Source: Nissolia schottii
Lineage: Eukaryota > Streptophyta > Magnoliopsida > Fabales > Fabaceae
Reading direction: 5' to 3'
Assembly (NCBI GenBank): GCA_003254905.1
Contig: QANU01104054.1
Location: forward strand, 310,001-374,000
DNA length: 64,000 nt
Shown: positions 13,175 to 26,895 of the stretch, in pieces
How positions within the stretch are numbered: position 1 is the first letter of the stretch
How the letters are laid out: every line of letters begins with the position of its first letter
The notes under the pieces: model-generated
The model's database searches: none
Seen by the model: the letters and a program-made list of their open reading frames with translations, nothing else
Told to the model about the DNA's origin: nothing
Made by a program: the position numbers and the translations under genes

Positions 13175-16100
13175 ATGGGTTCCGAAAAGAAGGAAGAGTT
13201 GCTCAAGGGAGAGACGGTGATGATGATGGGGAGAAAAGAGAGAGCTTCTTCCATAGGCATAATTTTGAGATATGCTGATTGGGTTGATGTTATGCTTATG
13301 CTAATGGGTGCTGTTGGAGCAATAGCAGATGGCATGTCCACAAACATCTTGCTTCTCTTTGCTAGCCGCATCATGAACAGCTTAGGATATGGTAACAACA
13401 ACCAGCAAAGTAGTAGTCGGAATTCCATGTCTGAGGTTGAAAAGGTACATAGATTACAAACGTTGACTCTCATATTCTTGGTTCACCTTTTTACACTCTT
13501 AAACACATGTTCTCTCTAACTTGTATTTCTCTTTTTTTTTTTTTCTTTTCATTTTTGGTTTAATGTTTACAGTGCAGTTTATATTTTGTCTACTTGGGAT
13601 TAGCAGTCATGGTGGTGGCTTTCATGGGTAATCCAAATTCAATGCTTCTTTTATTTGCTTTACTTTTTGAGGACAAATTAAAGGCGTGAAAACGCTTTAA
13701 ATTAATTAATGATAAGCATGTTTAGCTAGCATCTAACTGTAGTATTAGGCTTTATCAGCATTGAAACCTAACTAGGAGAAATCATGGGATGCTAGCTTGT
13801 AGAGCAGTAGATAGGATTGGTGCTCTACGGACTTATAAAATTTTACATAGATGTGTAAATTAGTGATAGTTGGATTGAACTTTTCACTCTTTTAAAACTA
13901 AAATGTCACTTTATAGTTATTTGATATTCCACTAGGAACCCATAATAATTTTTCTTTAGGTAGCGGAGGCACTCCTATAATTAGTTGTGCATGTTTGAAG
14001 GACATTGTTTTAGTATGAAACATTGGGAACCCTAAAAGGTACAAATGAAGAAGAAAAAAAAAAAGAAGGAATGATTAACCAACTAAATCTGTCATCTACA
14101 TCTAGTACGTATATATCTAAATGCAATTTAAGAAAAGAATGAGTGACAACATTTTCTCAAATACTTTATCCTTAAAAACAAAACCAAAGCACAAATAGGA
14201 ACTTTCCAGAATTGAAGATCTGTGTGAGTATACAATACAATACTGAAATCAAAATCATTAATTGATTGCTCGCAGAAGGGTATTGCTGGAGTAAAACAAG
14301 TGAGAGGCAGGTGCTAAGAATCCGTTACAAGTATTTGGAAGCTGTCCTCAGACAAGAAGTGGCTTTCTTTGATTCACAAGAAGCAACTACTTCTGATATC
14401 ATCAATAGCATATCAAAGGACACTTCTCTCATCCAAGAAGTCCTGAGTGAAAAGGTCAATTTTCGGTTTTTAATTTTCCCCCCTCTCTTTCAATATTAAT
14501 TTGTAATTTTATGCACTCAATATTTCTGTTGTGGTGGTTTCTACAACCACATCGCGACAGCAATTGCAATTACATAAGCCACATCAACTACATTTTCATG
14601 CAATTATTTTAATGTAATTGCATTTACTATAATAAAGATAGATAATATAAAATTATTAAAATTGATTTCTCCTAGTTAAGCTTTTAAAAAAAAGTTGATT
14701 ATTAAGATGACATTAGGTCTATTATGACCAAGAAGAGGTCAAGACTTTCGCAAATTTTGATAACTTACTGCTGCAATTGCAATTCAAAACCATATACAGT
14801 ATGTTATGGATATTGTCCCCTAATTTTTTTTCCTCTCTCATCTTGGGTCCATCAGGTGCCCCTATTCTTAATGCACTCGTCATCATTCGTCTCTGGCGTG
14901 GCCTTCGCCACCTACTTCTCTTGGAGGCTGGCATTAGTAGCGTTCCCGACGCTGCTTCTGCTCATAATCCCCGGCATGATTTACGGCAAATACCTCATCT
15001 ACTTGTCAAAATCGTCCACCGAGGAGTACGGCAAGGCGAACTCCATCGTGGAGCAGGCACTGAGCTCCATCAAGACCGTTTACTCCTTCACCGCCGAGAA
15101 GAGAATCTTGCGGAGGTATTCGGAGATATTGGACAGAACTTCCAAGCTTGGAATCAAACAAGGCATAGCCAAGGGTCTTGCTGTGGGAAGCACAGGTTAA
15201 CATTTCTTGTTAGTTTGTTAGAGTTAGTTTTATTTCGGTTACAAGTTAGTTACAAGTTTCAACTAACACCTCTGTACCGAATTACCAATTCATTCAGCGA
15301 GAAATTCCTTTTTTTTTTTATAAAAAAAAATTTCCTTCAATATTCACATTTTCCTGTTACAGGTTTGTCTTTTGCAATATGGGCTTTTCTTGCTTGGTAT
15401 GGAAGTCATTTGGTAATGTACAAAGGTGAAAGCGGAGGAAGGATCTATGCAGCTGGCATTTGCTTCATAATGAGTGGACTGTAAGTACATAGTTTAATGT
15501 TAAGTTTTGCCTCCTTCTTCTTATTAATTAATTATATAATAAATTTGATTGGTGTACACTTTTATATCATCATTTAATCAAGTCTTTAAAAAAAATGGTT
15601 AATTTTCTCGCCTACTATTTAAAATGTTATGAATATGGAATAATTTTATTAGATAACACTATAAATTCAATGCACAACAACGAAACTCATTAGATCTCTT
15701 TTTGATATTTCTTTTGGATCTAAATCTTGTAATTCAATAGCTACCTGTGTAAACTCCAATTTTTTGTCTTAATAGAATTAAACTTTACCATAAAAAAAAA
15801 CGCTAAAACTCATAGGCATAGTTTTATACTATATCTTAGTAATTGATGCAAAAGATTTAATTTTGATGCAACGTGAGTTTACAAGAATTTTACATAAATA
15901 TCTAATTATACGTTGTCAAAAATGTCTAACTCTTATTCTTATTACCTCAAAAAAACTCAAGTATAATAATAGCATATGATTATTGGATGTCTGTGTTATA
16001 AACATTGATGGTGTATAAAATTTAACCTCTTGAAGCAAGTTGGGAGCGGATCACTTGATCTTGGTAATCAATCATTAAATAATGGGATACCAGAATGTTC

Positions 16101-19100
16101 AAGTAATCAAATCTAATTAATAATACAAGGATCTAATATCTAGTAGCCAACTTGTCATTACTTCCTGCCCTAGCTAGTCAGTCATTGAAATCATTGTGTC
16201 CAGAAAAGAAGGAATTAGCAACTTGGCTTATTAGTTCCATGATTAATGTGTACATGATTAGAACCGGAGTCAGGTCGTTTCAGATAAAAGTGTTGATCTT
16301 TATCTTTCACTAATGAGCCAAATATTTTATTTGCTCATAATGATATTCGAGGACCAACTTTTATCTTTTTCGGAGATTTAGAGTTTTTTTTTTTTTTTCA
16401 AGAAGCAGTTATAATATTCTGAGCAGCCTGATTAATCGGTTTTTGTTTTGTCTTTTTTTTTTTTAATTTTGAAATTTCCCTAGCTAATTATTGAAATGCA
16501 ATGTTTCAGATCCCTTGGAGTGGTACTTCCGGATTTGAAGTATTTCACGGAAGCCTCCGTATCCTCTTCACGAATATTCGACATGATCGACCGAACGCCG
16601 TTAATCGATGGCGAAGACACAGCAACGGGAATAGTCTTGGATCGCATCACCGGCAACTTACACTTCGATCACGTGACATTCACGTACCCTTCACGCCCAG
16701 ACACCGTGGTCCTCAAGGACTTCAACCTCCACGTGGAAGCGGGTAAAACCGTTGCCCTCGTCGGCGCGAGCGGGAGCGGCAAGTCCACCGCTATAGCGTT
16801 GGTGCAGAGGTTCTATGATGTGGATGAAGGCGTTGTGAGGGTTGATGGCGTGGACATAAAGAGCTTGCAGCTCAAGTGGATGAGGGGGAAGATGGGGCTG
16901 GTGAGCCAGGAGCATGCGTTGTTTGGGACTTCCATTAAGGAGAATATTATGTTTGGGAAGGTTGATGCTACCATGGAGGAAGTTGTTGCTGCTGCTACTG
17001 CAGCCAATGCTCATAATTTCATTAGGCAGCTTCCTCAAGGTTATGAAACTAAGGTAATTTAAGGTCTACTCTCAATTCTTTTATGTTTGTTAGTCTAACT
17101 ATGAGTAAACTTTCAAATTCTTCATCAAGGATGACAATGTTAGTCAAATTCATTCTCAAGTTATAAAAAGTACTAAATTTGTCTCAAGGTAAAGTCGATC
17201 AAACTTAGTGTGTGAGAGAGACTAACTTGACTGGTGTTGAAAGACTAATTTGATCGTCTTTTGACAACTTCAAGGACGAGTATGATACTTTCCATGGTTT
17301 AGGACATAACTTGACCGATGCTGCCATCCTCGAGGACGAATTTAAAGGATTACTTCGCATCCAAAAAATCTTCAATGAAACTTTAAAAGGGTTATAACTT
17401 TTAGTAATTTAAATGTTAATACAATTCACGATAGAATACTATGCCGTTATCTGAATGCAACCAACCCCACCTTTTCAGATAAGGCTCATTTGTTTTTTTA
17501 GTTCAACTCTACATACATTTGCATAACAAAAGGAACTCTATCTCATTGTCTCACTAAACTGATTTAGTAACGTGAATATTGATAAAAACTAATCCTAGTT
17601 TTACTTCTCTAGATTCTAATCTAGCAATCCAAATGGAATTTTATTATTTCTACTTTTCTCAAGAGTCGATCCTCCTAAAAAGTGTAAGCAAATTAAGGTT
17701 TAGGGTTTAGAGATGTTATATAGATGGTTTGGTATGATTCCAAGTCTAGGTGATGAAATTCTACATTGGTAATGAACTAAATTAAGAGTATATAAGTGGG
17801 AGAACTAATGGATATTGCATTCAGATTTTGAGTCAAGGTGTCACGTCTGATTCTTTATTGTGATTTCTCACTTAGCTCTTGAATTAGATCTCCTTGATAT
17901 TTGGCTCCCCCTCTTGAGAGAAATATCTATGGCCTATATAGGTAATTGTCTCCTTTTAAGAGATACAAATTTGTGTTCCTTTACTTAATAGGCTAAACTT
18001 TTATATTGATTTGATCCTTGACTTGGTCTAGCTCAAAGTCTCTCTAACCTAGTGATAGTGATCACTATTCAGTTCAGTTGTTTGATCCATGCTATCCTAG
18101 TTTTTAGTTATAATTTTGGCTCCATCTTGTATCATTTAGATAAAATGAAGCTACTAACCTAAATTGACTGAAAACCAGATTGGAGAAAGGGGGGCACTTC
18201 TTTCAGGAGGACAAAAGCAGCGAATAGCCATTGCAAGAGCCATCATAAAGAATCCAGCGATGCTCCTACTTGATGAAGCAACAAGTGCTCTTGACTCTGA
18301 ATCAGAATTACTAGTCCAGAATGCCCTCGATCAAGCCTCCATGGGGAGGACTACATTGGTAAGTACAATCATCCATTTGATACTAAGAGAATAACACACT
18401 AAAAAAAATTGATAAAAGAAAGTATATATGCAATTCTATGCATGAAACTACTTAGTTCACACATCGATTTTATCAATTTGCATATGACATGCTTTCAGTG
18501 TTGATATCATAATAATTATCACAGTGAATTTGTGTATGAACCAAGTTTACTTGAATTTGATCAGGTTGTTGCCCACAAGCTATCAACAATTCGAAATGCA
18601 GACCTCATCGCGGTTGTCAGTGGTGGCTGCATCATTGAAACTGGCACACACAATGAACTCATCAACTGTCCGGCTGGCCACTATGCAAAGCTGGCGAAAT
18701 TGCAGACACAATTCAGCTTCGATGACCAAGACCAGAATCCAGAATCAGGCATTCTTTCGGCAGCAAGAAGCAGCACCGGCCGACCGAGCACCGCAAGATC
18801 AAGCCCTGCCATATGTCCAAAGTCACCATTACCTGATGATACCACCACCGCTCCATCCTCCCTGGTGTCCCACCCTCCGCCTTCTTTTCCAAGGCTACTT
18901 TCACTGAATGCCCCTGAATGGAAACAAGGTTTGGTTGGAACCCTCTCAGCTATCGCCAATGGCTCAGTTCAACCCTTATATGCCTTAACCATTGGGGGAA
19001 TGATTTCTGCATTTTTTGCCGAGAGCCATCAGGAGATGAGTCATAGAATCAGGACTTATTCTTTGATTTTCTCTTCCCTCGCCCTGGCTTCCATCACACT

Positions 19101-22100
19101 CAATCTGTTTCAACACTACAATTTTGCCTATATGGGAGCCAAGTTAACCAAAAGGATAAGGCTGCGCATGCTGGAGAAGATCTTAACCTTCGAAACGGCT
19201 TGGTTTGATGAGGAACAGAACTCTAGTGGAGCATTATGCTCAAGGCTGAGCAATGAGGCTTCCATGGTTAAGTCCCTCATTGCAGACAGAATCTCTCTGC
19301 TAGTTCAAACCACTTCTGCTGTCACCATCGCAATGATCATAGGGCTCGCGGTGGCGTGGAAGCTCGCCCTTGTTATGATAGCAGTGCAACCACTCACAAT
19401 CCTCTGCTTCTACACAAGGAAAGTGTTGCTCTCTACGCTTTCAACCAAGTTTGTCAAGGCTCAGAATCGAAGCACACAAATTGCAGTGGAAGCAGTTTAC
19501 AATCATAGAATTGTAACTTCATTCGGAAGCATTACAAAGGTTCTGTTGTTGTTTGACCAGGCTCAAGAGGCGCCGAGAAAGGAAGCGAGGAAGAAGGCCT
19601 GGCTAGCTGGCATTGGAATGGGTTCTGCTCAGTGCCTAACATTCATGTCATGGGCTTTGGATTTCTGGTATGGTGGTACATTGGTGCAAAAGAGGGAAAT
19701 ATCAGCAGGGGATGTGTTCAAGACATTCTTTGTATTGGTCAGCACTGGCAAGGTCATAGCTGAGGCTGGAAGCATGACTTCTGACCTTGCCAAGAGCTCA
19801 ACAGCGGTGGCATCCGTGTTCGAAATTCTTGACCGGAAATCGCTAATTCCCAAGGTAATGTATGCTTTCTCTTGATGTTATGCAGAATTCAGAATCAGAT
19901 TTAAGGTTCAAATTTCCTGTGCCTTTTTCTTTTCCTATGGCACTCCATCATGTGTTATGCATTATTTAGTACTACTGTCTATTATATTCACTACACTTGC
20001 ATAGTTGAATTTGTGATGTTACAAGTGGGGCTCCATTTGAGTTCACGAGAATATGCTCATTCTTTTTATTAAATTCATATAGGGCCATACATATAGTAGT
20101 GATTTGTGAACAAAATTTCAAAAGGAATAGAAAATTTACATTATTAGTAATGATTTACTAGTGAAAGATGAGGCAATCTAGGGATGTTGCATTTTTCTTT
20201 TTGGAGTAATCTTATTCGCACATTTATCTACTCATAAATACAACTCTGCTTCCCTATTGTTGATAGCTTGATATATGACATAAATTTGGAATTAATCAAT
20301 GAAGAAAAGATAGTTTCTTCTTTTAGCCTAAAAGAGTTGATGTTCAATCATTTTCTGATTTACTAGTGTCCTGTGATGTTTGTATTAGAGTAATGAAATG
20401 TATTTTCATGCCCCACTTATTTAACCATTAGTTAGTTATGGTAGTTAGGGAAAATAGAGTTAGTTATTTTTCTGCTATAACAGAAAACTGTTTCTGTTAT
20501 GTTTCTGTTTTTGCTGTTTCTGCTATAACAGCAATATTGCTTGTATATATGGCTTGCTTGTGAGCCAAGTAATTCAACTCTCATTAATTCATTCATTCAT
20601 TCACTCTTGAGTTCCAATAGGTTGCAACTAATCAATGTCTTGTTAATTTGATTAGACTGGAGATTGCACTAATGGAACTAAGTTGGAAAGAATGAGTGGG
20701 AAGATAGAGTTGAAGAATGTTGATTTCGCTTATCCAAGCAGGGCTGGGACACCAATACTGCACAAGTTTTGCTTGGAGGTGAAGCCAGGAAAGAGTGTTG
20801 GGCTGGTTGGGAAAAGCGGCTGTGGAAAATCGACAGTGATTGCGTTGATCCAGAGGTTCTATGATGTTGAGAAGGGTTTTGTCAAAGTGGACAATGTGGA
20901 TATAAGGGAATTGGATATTCACAGGTATAGGCAGCACACAGCACTTGTTAGCCAAGAACCGGTGATTTATGCTGGCAGCATTCGCGACAACATTTTGTTT
21001 GGGAAGCAAGATGCAACGGAGAATGAAGTGGTTGAGGCTGCAAGAGCTGCAAATGCTCATGAGTTCATATCGTAAGTTTTCTCTCTACTTGTATGGTAGC
21101 TCACTAGTTTGTGAAAAATGGTTCAAGTCAGATTGGTTAGGCAATTAGACATTATTCTCATGCGTGACATTCAAGTTTGACTGTTTTTATAAGAAGCTTT
21201 CAGTAATTACTTGATTTTGGAAACAAGAGACAACCGATTTATGACTTCATGTTAGATGTGTTCAGATATAATACAATTGCTGTTTCTTAGATTGTGAGTA
21301 CAGATCACAAGTTCAAAATCTTATAAAACAAATGTACAACAGAAGTACACACACAAAATAATTACAATCCTTGGATTAACATTACTAATATGAGTCATAT
21401 GAGTGATATTGTATATTCATCTTGAATTTGTATTTACTTAGTTCTATTTACTCTACTTTTAATATTTTTTAACTTTAATGTAGTCAAAAGTCAGCATTAG
21501 TTTCAACTAGGGCTGTCAAACGGGCCAGCCCGACCCGTTTAGGCCCGCCCGGCTAACCCGTGGGCCTCAACGGGTCGGGCCTTAACAGGCTTTTATTATT
21601 TGTGGGCCGATTTGTATATGTTTGGACCGTCCATTTATGTGGGTAAACAAGTTAGTTTGCAGGTTTTGTCTATGTTAATACTAAATGGGCCAATTTGGCC
21701 TTAGGGCTAAACGGGCCGGGCTTAAATAGACTTTTACTATTCATGGACCAGATTTTATACGTTTGATCTGTTTATTTAACTGGGTAAACGGGTCGGGTTC
21801 ATTTTGACAACCTTAGTTTCAACTAATTTAGTTGCATAACTTTCTACGTTTTAAAAATTCATTTGTAATGTTTTTTTTTTTTTTGAAAAATTAAAATATT
21901 TGACTTCTCCAAACAATTCTCATGTTTTTTTTTTTTTTTTGGTATACTCAACTAAAACAAGCACTTTTTATGCAAGACATTTTTTCAAAAGCTCTTTTCA
22001 CTTATGGCCTTGACTAAACTATTTATCTAAACGAGACCTTAGCATTTAAAAAATGTGCATTTTTTTTTTGTAATGCAGATCACTGAAAGATGGATATGAA

Positions 22101-22436
22101 ACAGAATGTGGAGAAAGGGGAGTACAATTATCCGGAGGGCAAAAGCAGAGAATAGCAATTGCAAGGGCCATAATTAGGAACCCAACAATATTATTGCTGG
22201 ATGAGGCAACAAGTGCTCTTGATGTGCAATCAGAGCAAGTTGTGCAAGAAGCACTTGACAGGATCATGGTAGGGAGAACAACCATTGTTGTGGCACATAG
22301 GCTTAACACCATCAAGGAGCTTGACTCAATTGCATACGTGTCAGAGGGCAAGGTTCTTGAGCAAGGAACCTATGCTCAGCTTAGGCACAAGAGAGGTGCC
22401 TTCTTCACCCTTGCCAGCCATCAAATCCAAACTTAG
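13175..22436 (+). CDS. ABCB8: ABC transporter B family (MDR/P-glycoprotein type), ABCB8-like
   Basis: Full-size ABC exporter of the plasma membrane. Ten exons: 13175-13444, 13573-13627, 14276-14454, 14856-15195, 15363-15480, 16510-17053, 18179-18358, 18565-19854, 20656-21071, 22079-22436. All borders are GT-AG, phases agree, and the sum is 1249 codons plus TAG, as expected for ABCBs. Order: TMD1, NBD1, linker, TMD2, NBD2. NBD1 has Walker [10 protein letters not shown] (406-414), LSGGQ (510-514), Walker B LLLDE (531-535) and H-loop His566. NBD2 has Walker [10 protein letters not shown] (1044-1052), LSGGQ (1148-1152) and Walker B LLLDE (1169-1173). Both ATP sites look competent. Residues ~613-672 form a Ser/Pro-rich linker. 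By family it could move auxin or lipophilic metabolites; the substrate is not readable from sequence. The start is the first ATG of the frame and matches legume ABCB8 as I remember it. Introns carry repeat remnants. Confidence 0.95.
17100..17900. repeat. Dispersed repeat remnants in ABCB intron 6
   Basis: About 17100-17350 resembles 22490-22720 downstream of the gene: blocks of the kind GTCAAATTCAT...CAAGTTAT, GACAACTT, ACTTGAC in the same order. About 17740-17900 (GTGATTTCTCACTTAG...GATCTCCTTGATATTT) resembles 54030-54420. Both are diverged copies of moderately repeated non-coding elements. Class unknown. Confidence 0.45.
20395..20625 (+). mobile_element. Possible copia-type LTR fragment in ABCB intron 8
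   Basis: GTTAGTTA-rich sequence, then CTGCTATAACAG repeats, TATATATGGCTTGC and a CATTCATTCATTCA-rich end, the composition of copia LTR 3' halves. It stops about 30 bp before exon 9. No partner LTR was seen. Confidence 0.3.
21509..21814. mobile_element. MITE with 10-bp target duplication (MULE type) in ABCB intron 9
   Basis: A 306-bp GC-richer element with inverted ends AGGGCTGTCAAAC and AAGGTTGTCAAAA (reverse complement of the right end). It is flanked by an exact duplicate AGTTTCAACT at 21499-21508 and 21815-21824. A 10-bp target duplication and these ends fit a Mutator-like non-autonomous element. The CGGGCC/CGGGTC repeats inside are typical of this widespread plant family. It does not touch the exon borders. 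Confidence 0.8.
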
Positions 22437-22652
22437 GTAACATTCATAATATAATATTATATTGTCACATAGAAATTAGGTAAACCTTTAAATTTGTCCT
22501 TAAAGTTGTTAATGTCAGTCAAGTTTGTTCCTCAAGTTATGGAAAATATCAAATTCGTCTTATGATTGATAAAAATTGATTAAATTAAACTTTAGTCTTT
22601 TAGTGTCAATCAAGTTAGTCCCTCTCATGGACAAATTTTGATTCATTTTTAA
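22437..22652. repeat. ABCB 3' flank with dispersed repeat
   Basis: Directly after the ABCB stop codon. From about 22490 it is a diverged copy of the repeat in ABCB intron 6 (GTTAATGTCAGTCAAGTTTGT, CAAGTTATGG). The repeat continues to about 22720, across the left edge of the tandem duplication. Confidence 0.5.
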
Positions 22653-23599
22653 CAACTTTAGAGATAAATTTAATACTTCTCATAACTTGAAGATGAACTT
22701 GACAGACGTCAATCCAGGTTAGAAATTGTAGGAAAATGATACTCTGGGCATGTATGGTCTTCTCTCGAGTCCACCTAGGGTTAATTGGGCTAGAACGCTT
22801 CTGTTATATGCCCAAAATTCACCACCTTAGAGGCCCCCCATATTCTGAATTATGTGCAAATGGGCTGGAGTCTGTATAATGTGAGATGAAGACTCAAAAT
22901 AAGTGTAGTATAAGATGTAAGGGTCTGGATCTAAATCCAAAATGTAATGCGAAATACTGAAATATATGCATGTAGTCTTAATAACTAATAAAATGAAAAA
23001 AGAAATACTACTAGTAATGTAGAATTTCAAGTCATCCAGTTGGTTTATCCATATGTCTTTAGTCACCTGTATTTGTTTGGCTTTCGTTCCATCATCTACG
23101 TCCGAGACTTACTTATGGAGATAATCTCTATTAGCACAAATTATTTTGCTCGCATGACTCTAATTTAGAATTATTGATTGAGGGGTTGAAGTTTCTTACC
23201 ACTCCAATCAATCATGTTTTGGTCGACTAGAACAATAATAACACTCAAAATTCTTTTCATGTTCACTTCATTCTTCTTTGGATCAATCAAAATGGTGGAT
23301 AAGAAATTAAGGATAATTAAAATAAATGAAATCCTGTTCAAATGATTACTAAATTCACTATAATAGCGAGAAAATTATAGTACCCGCTTGGATCATTAAA
23401 TAAAATTATGCTAATACTATACCATTCATTAAATTATATTTTAAACTCATGTTAGATATAATACATTTATTATTTTGTTTAAAGAGATAATAAAATATAG
23501 TTGAAAAGTAATGCTCCAAGAGCATGCAACAATAATTTTTCCTACCTTAGATAATATAACTCCTTGTTCGGCACCAACCATCCATCCATCCACCATACA

Positions 23600-26500
23600 C
23601 ATACCCTCAATTGGAGCCACTTCCGAATGATTCAACATGGGACACCAGGCTCTCTTCTTCACTGTCTTATCCAACTTGGCGTAGCAACTGCAACAATATT
23701 TTATCAATAAAAAAAAGTGGGTGGTTTCTTACTTGTCTTATAAGGTAAATATTCCCTTTTATTGAATTTGTCCATTTTTGATCATTTTTAGAACTAAATT
23801 CATTAAATGTTATTATCATTTCATGATCTAATATATCATATTGATGTGTTATATGATCTAATGTGATAAATTAATATTTTTTTAATATAATATTTGTAGA
23901 GAAGTGTATGATAAGCTCAAATAGGCGATAAATTTTTAAACCTATTATAAGTTAGCTCTTTCAATAGTTTGACTAATGAAAAGTTTGTTACGATGATATA
24001 GAACATAAAATAATGACAAAATTTGATAAATTTAATTGTAAAATTTATAAAAAAAAATGGACAAATTCAATAGGAGGAGATATTTTACTCCATGGGACAT
24101 GTGAGAATTCACCTAAAAAAAAGATGGACAGAAACTTTTAAAAAAATTAAATAGACCAAAATCAAAAGGACTCTGCCAATTAAAAATGTTATGCCTAGGT
24201 GTTAATATGTGTAATCCAAGGAGATAAGATAGACCTGAAAATAAGGTTGCACTTTCACCCTCAAATTTTCTGTCTCTGCCTTCACTTGTTCAAAAGCAGC
24301 TATGAGCTTGCACAATTAACGGCTTAATCAGAATATTTATACATGTATAATGCAATTACATCTGGCTTAGAAGGGAACAAGAGTTTAATAAATTCAATTG
24401 TCAAAATCACCCTTTCATGTTGCCTTTTCCGAAAAACTGTCTCATCCTATCGACCTCATCCAAAGTCTTGAGAGCACCAATGCTGCAAAAAGGTAAGAGA
24501 GAATAATTACTCATGTTTAATTATGTGAGGTCTAGTCAAGAAATAAAAAAAAAAAAATTGCTAGACAATTAGAATTTTTTCCAAAATTTCAGTACGACAC
24601 AGCATAATTCGTGACATTTGAATGAGTAACCGAATGTTATACCACTATATTTAATTAAACCATCACTATATATTATGTCAAAAAATCTGGTTACATGATT
24701 CACACCGTAGAAAAAAATAAGTGAGCACGCTTCCCTTGAGCCGGTGAAGAAACCTATTCATGTCTTCACATTGGATACCTGCTTGTCCTTCATGATTGTA
24801 TAAATACATGCATGTTCCATTAATTAGATTATTTTTCATGTATATGAAAATGAAAGTGGTTGAAATTCTAATAGAAACACTATGAATAGCATTTTGCAAT
24901 TGATGTATATATGGTTTTACACTCATTCTACTCAGAGTTTTCTCAATGTCAACAAATTGTCTAGTAATATCTTTTAAGTACAAAGAAAAAATATCTAGAA
25001 TAAAGTTAGGACTTTCCTTATCTTGCAGCTTCTCCAACTCTTCAAACTGGGTTTGAATCAGAAATCCCTGAAACATTTGGCAAATAAACAATTTTCATTT
25101 GTATCGATTGATCCATAAAATCGATAGCTTACATTATGCAATTGACTTGCTCCCCCAGCTTAATTGCTTCATTGATGTAAATATAAAGCTAAGGAGATAT
25201 ATTATTTTAAGTTCACTCTAGAGTGTGCCATATTGGACCTACTTAGGTTCCATTTGGCACACTCTAGAAATCTCGAGAGTGTTGGAGATTTTTTAGTAAA
25301 ATATATTTCTTGAGTGCCGAGTTTGATGTTAATCACAAGGGTCCGTTTGACACATCAAATAAGATAAGAGCAGGTAGGATAAAAAATAATAGGATAAAGA
25401 TGGATAGGATAAGGCCTGATTAAATTTAAGTTAAGCGTTTGTGATAACATAGGAAAAGGGCTGATAGGATGAGTCAGTCTTTTTGTTTTATTATTATTAT
25501 TATTATTATTGTTGTTATTATTATTATTATGTTGTTGTTGTTATTAATATTATTTATTATTACTATATGATTTCTTATCTGTCACACCATTATCAAGTCT
25601 AATCTCACCTTATATGCTAGATTAACTTATTTATCAAAATGACGGATAAAGACTCTTTAATGGATTAATTTACCTAATTTAGTATGTGCGCCAAACACTA
25701 AATAAAGCAATAGTAGATTGGATAAACTTATCCAATCCGACTTGATCCAACGTGCCAAACGGGCCCTAAGAACAATCTTTGATAAAGGAGGTCGTCCTCT
25801 TAAATGTATTCTTGAGTTTCGTGATTTAAATGTATTCTTCAATTTCGTAATTCGGACATAATCGATGGGTCAAATATCAATTAAATTCCAATAATTAAAG
25901 ACCAAGAAGATACTAATAAAATACCTCAAATTAAGGTTGATTTAATTTAAATATGAGTTTCATCATGCAGTGAGAAATCATTTATAATGATATATTACTG
26001 TATAACAATAAACTTTAAAGCTAATCTTACGAATAACAATAAGCTAAAGCTAGACATAAGAATAAGATAAAACAAACTAATCTAAATGCTAAATGGTCAT
26101 TATCCTTATATTGTCATTTAACTTGATGTTGATGAATTCCAAATAAAAATTTATCTCCCATCCAAATAATTTAAGGATCTTCTTAGATTTCAAAATTAAA
26201 ATTGTAATATAAAATTTTAAATTTTATTGCAATTGTAAAAAAGTTAAAATTATTTTAGAATCTAAAAATTTATATTTGAGTTTTAAAAAAATTAAATCAT
26301 GAATTGAAATTCTAAATTTAATTTTAATTTTTTATTCAAATGTTTTTATTTAAATTATTAAATTGATGAAACTATTAATAAAAAATTATGTTGATACTAT
26401 AGTAATATTTTTATTATAATTTTTTTAGAGAATCATTTATTTGTATTATAAAAAATTAAAATTTGAAATTTGTATATTATAATATTTTATAAATATACAT

Positions 26501-26895
26501 TAAATTTTATTAAATATTATTGCTTGCAAATAAGCGGAAAAAGGAGAATCATATAAATTGAGTTTAAAATTGATAATTCATAAGATATGAACTAAGAATT
26601 GAGAATAATTCATCTTAATTATTTTTTAATTACATAGAATTGGTTTGGTTAATTATTTCTATCATACGCGAAGCACAAAAATTGAAAATGAAATGTCCAT
26701 TTCCAATCTTTAATTTCATGAACGAATCAAATGGCCAAAACATTTTTAAAAAAATAGAGAAAAACACACACAAAAATTAAAAGAAGTGTTGGAGATATTA
26801 GTTTAAGAATTAATCGGAAGCATGAGAAGGATATATTTGAGAAAAGAGAAAAACCTCATTGAAAAAGATTGTTTCATCACATCAATTTTGTTGCA
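23600..26895 (-). pseudogene. HPt (AHP-like) pseudogene, decayed copy of the gene at 29825-32881
   Basis: All six exon-like segments of the intact copy can be followed on the minus strand, but the gene is broken in many places. The start codon and promoter have been replaced by unrelated sequence near 26900. Exon 1 (26861-26895) is one base short near its 3' end. Exon 2 (about 24940-25075) has lost its GT donor through a 2-base deletion. Exon 3 (about 24728-24795) has AA in place of the acceptor AG and has no donor. Exon 5 (about 24240-24310) has GCAA in place of GCAG. The last segment meets a stop six codons in. Exon 4 (about 24405-24480) is intact. The phospho-acceptor His and the following LKGS are still present. 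No functional protein is expected. Confidence 0.9.
25339..25766. mobile_element. MITE with GTTTG-type inverted ends
   Basis: The left end GGGTCCGTTTGACAC is matched by the reverse complement of the right end, GGGCCCGTTTGGCAC. About 428 bp, non-coding, with an (ATT)n tract at 25488-25560. In the second copy of the duplication only the right half remains (to about 31436), so the element predates the duplication and its left half was later deleted there. Flanks CAA and TAA may be a worn 3-bp target duplication. Confidence 0.65.

Noticed and set aside
14777..15484. 235-aa open frame on the + strand overlapping ABCB exon 4
   Set aside because: Out of frame with the conserved exon until exon 5; it is a shadow of the transporter plus intron.
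24678..25091. Open frame of 137 aa with HPt similarity read as a gene on its own
   Set aside because: It runs through lost splice sites of the dead HPt copy; intron sequence is translated between exon 2 and exon 3.
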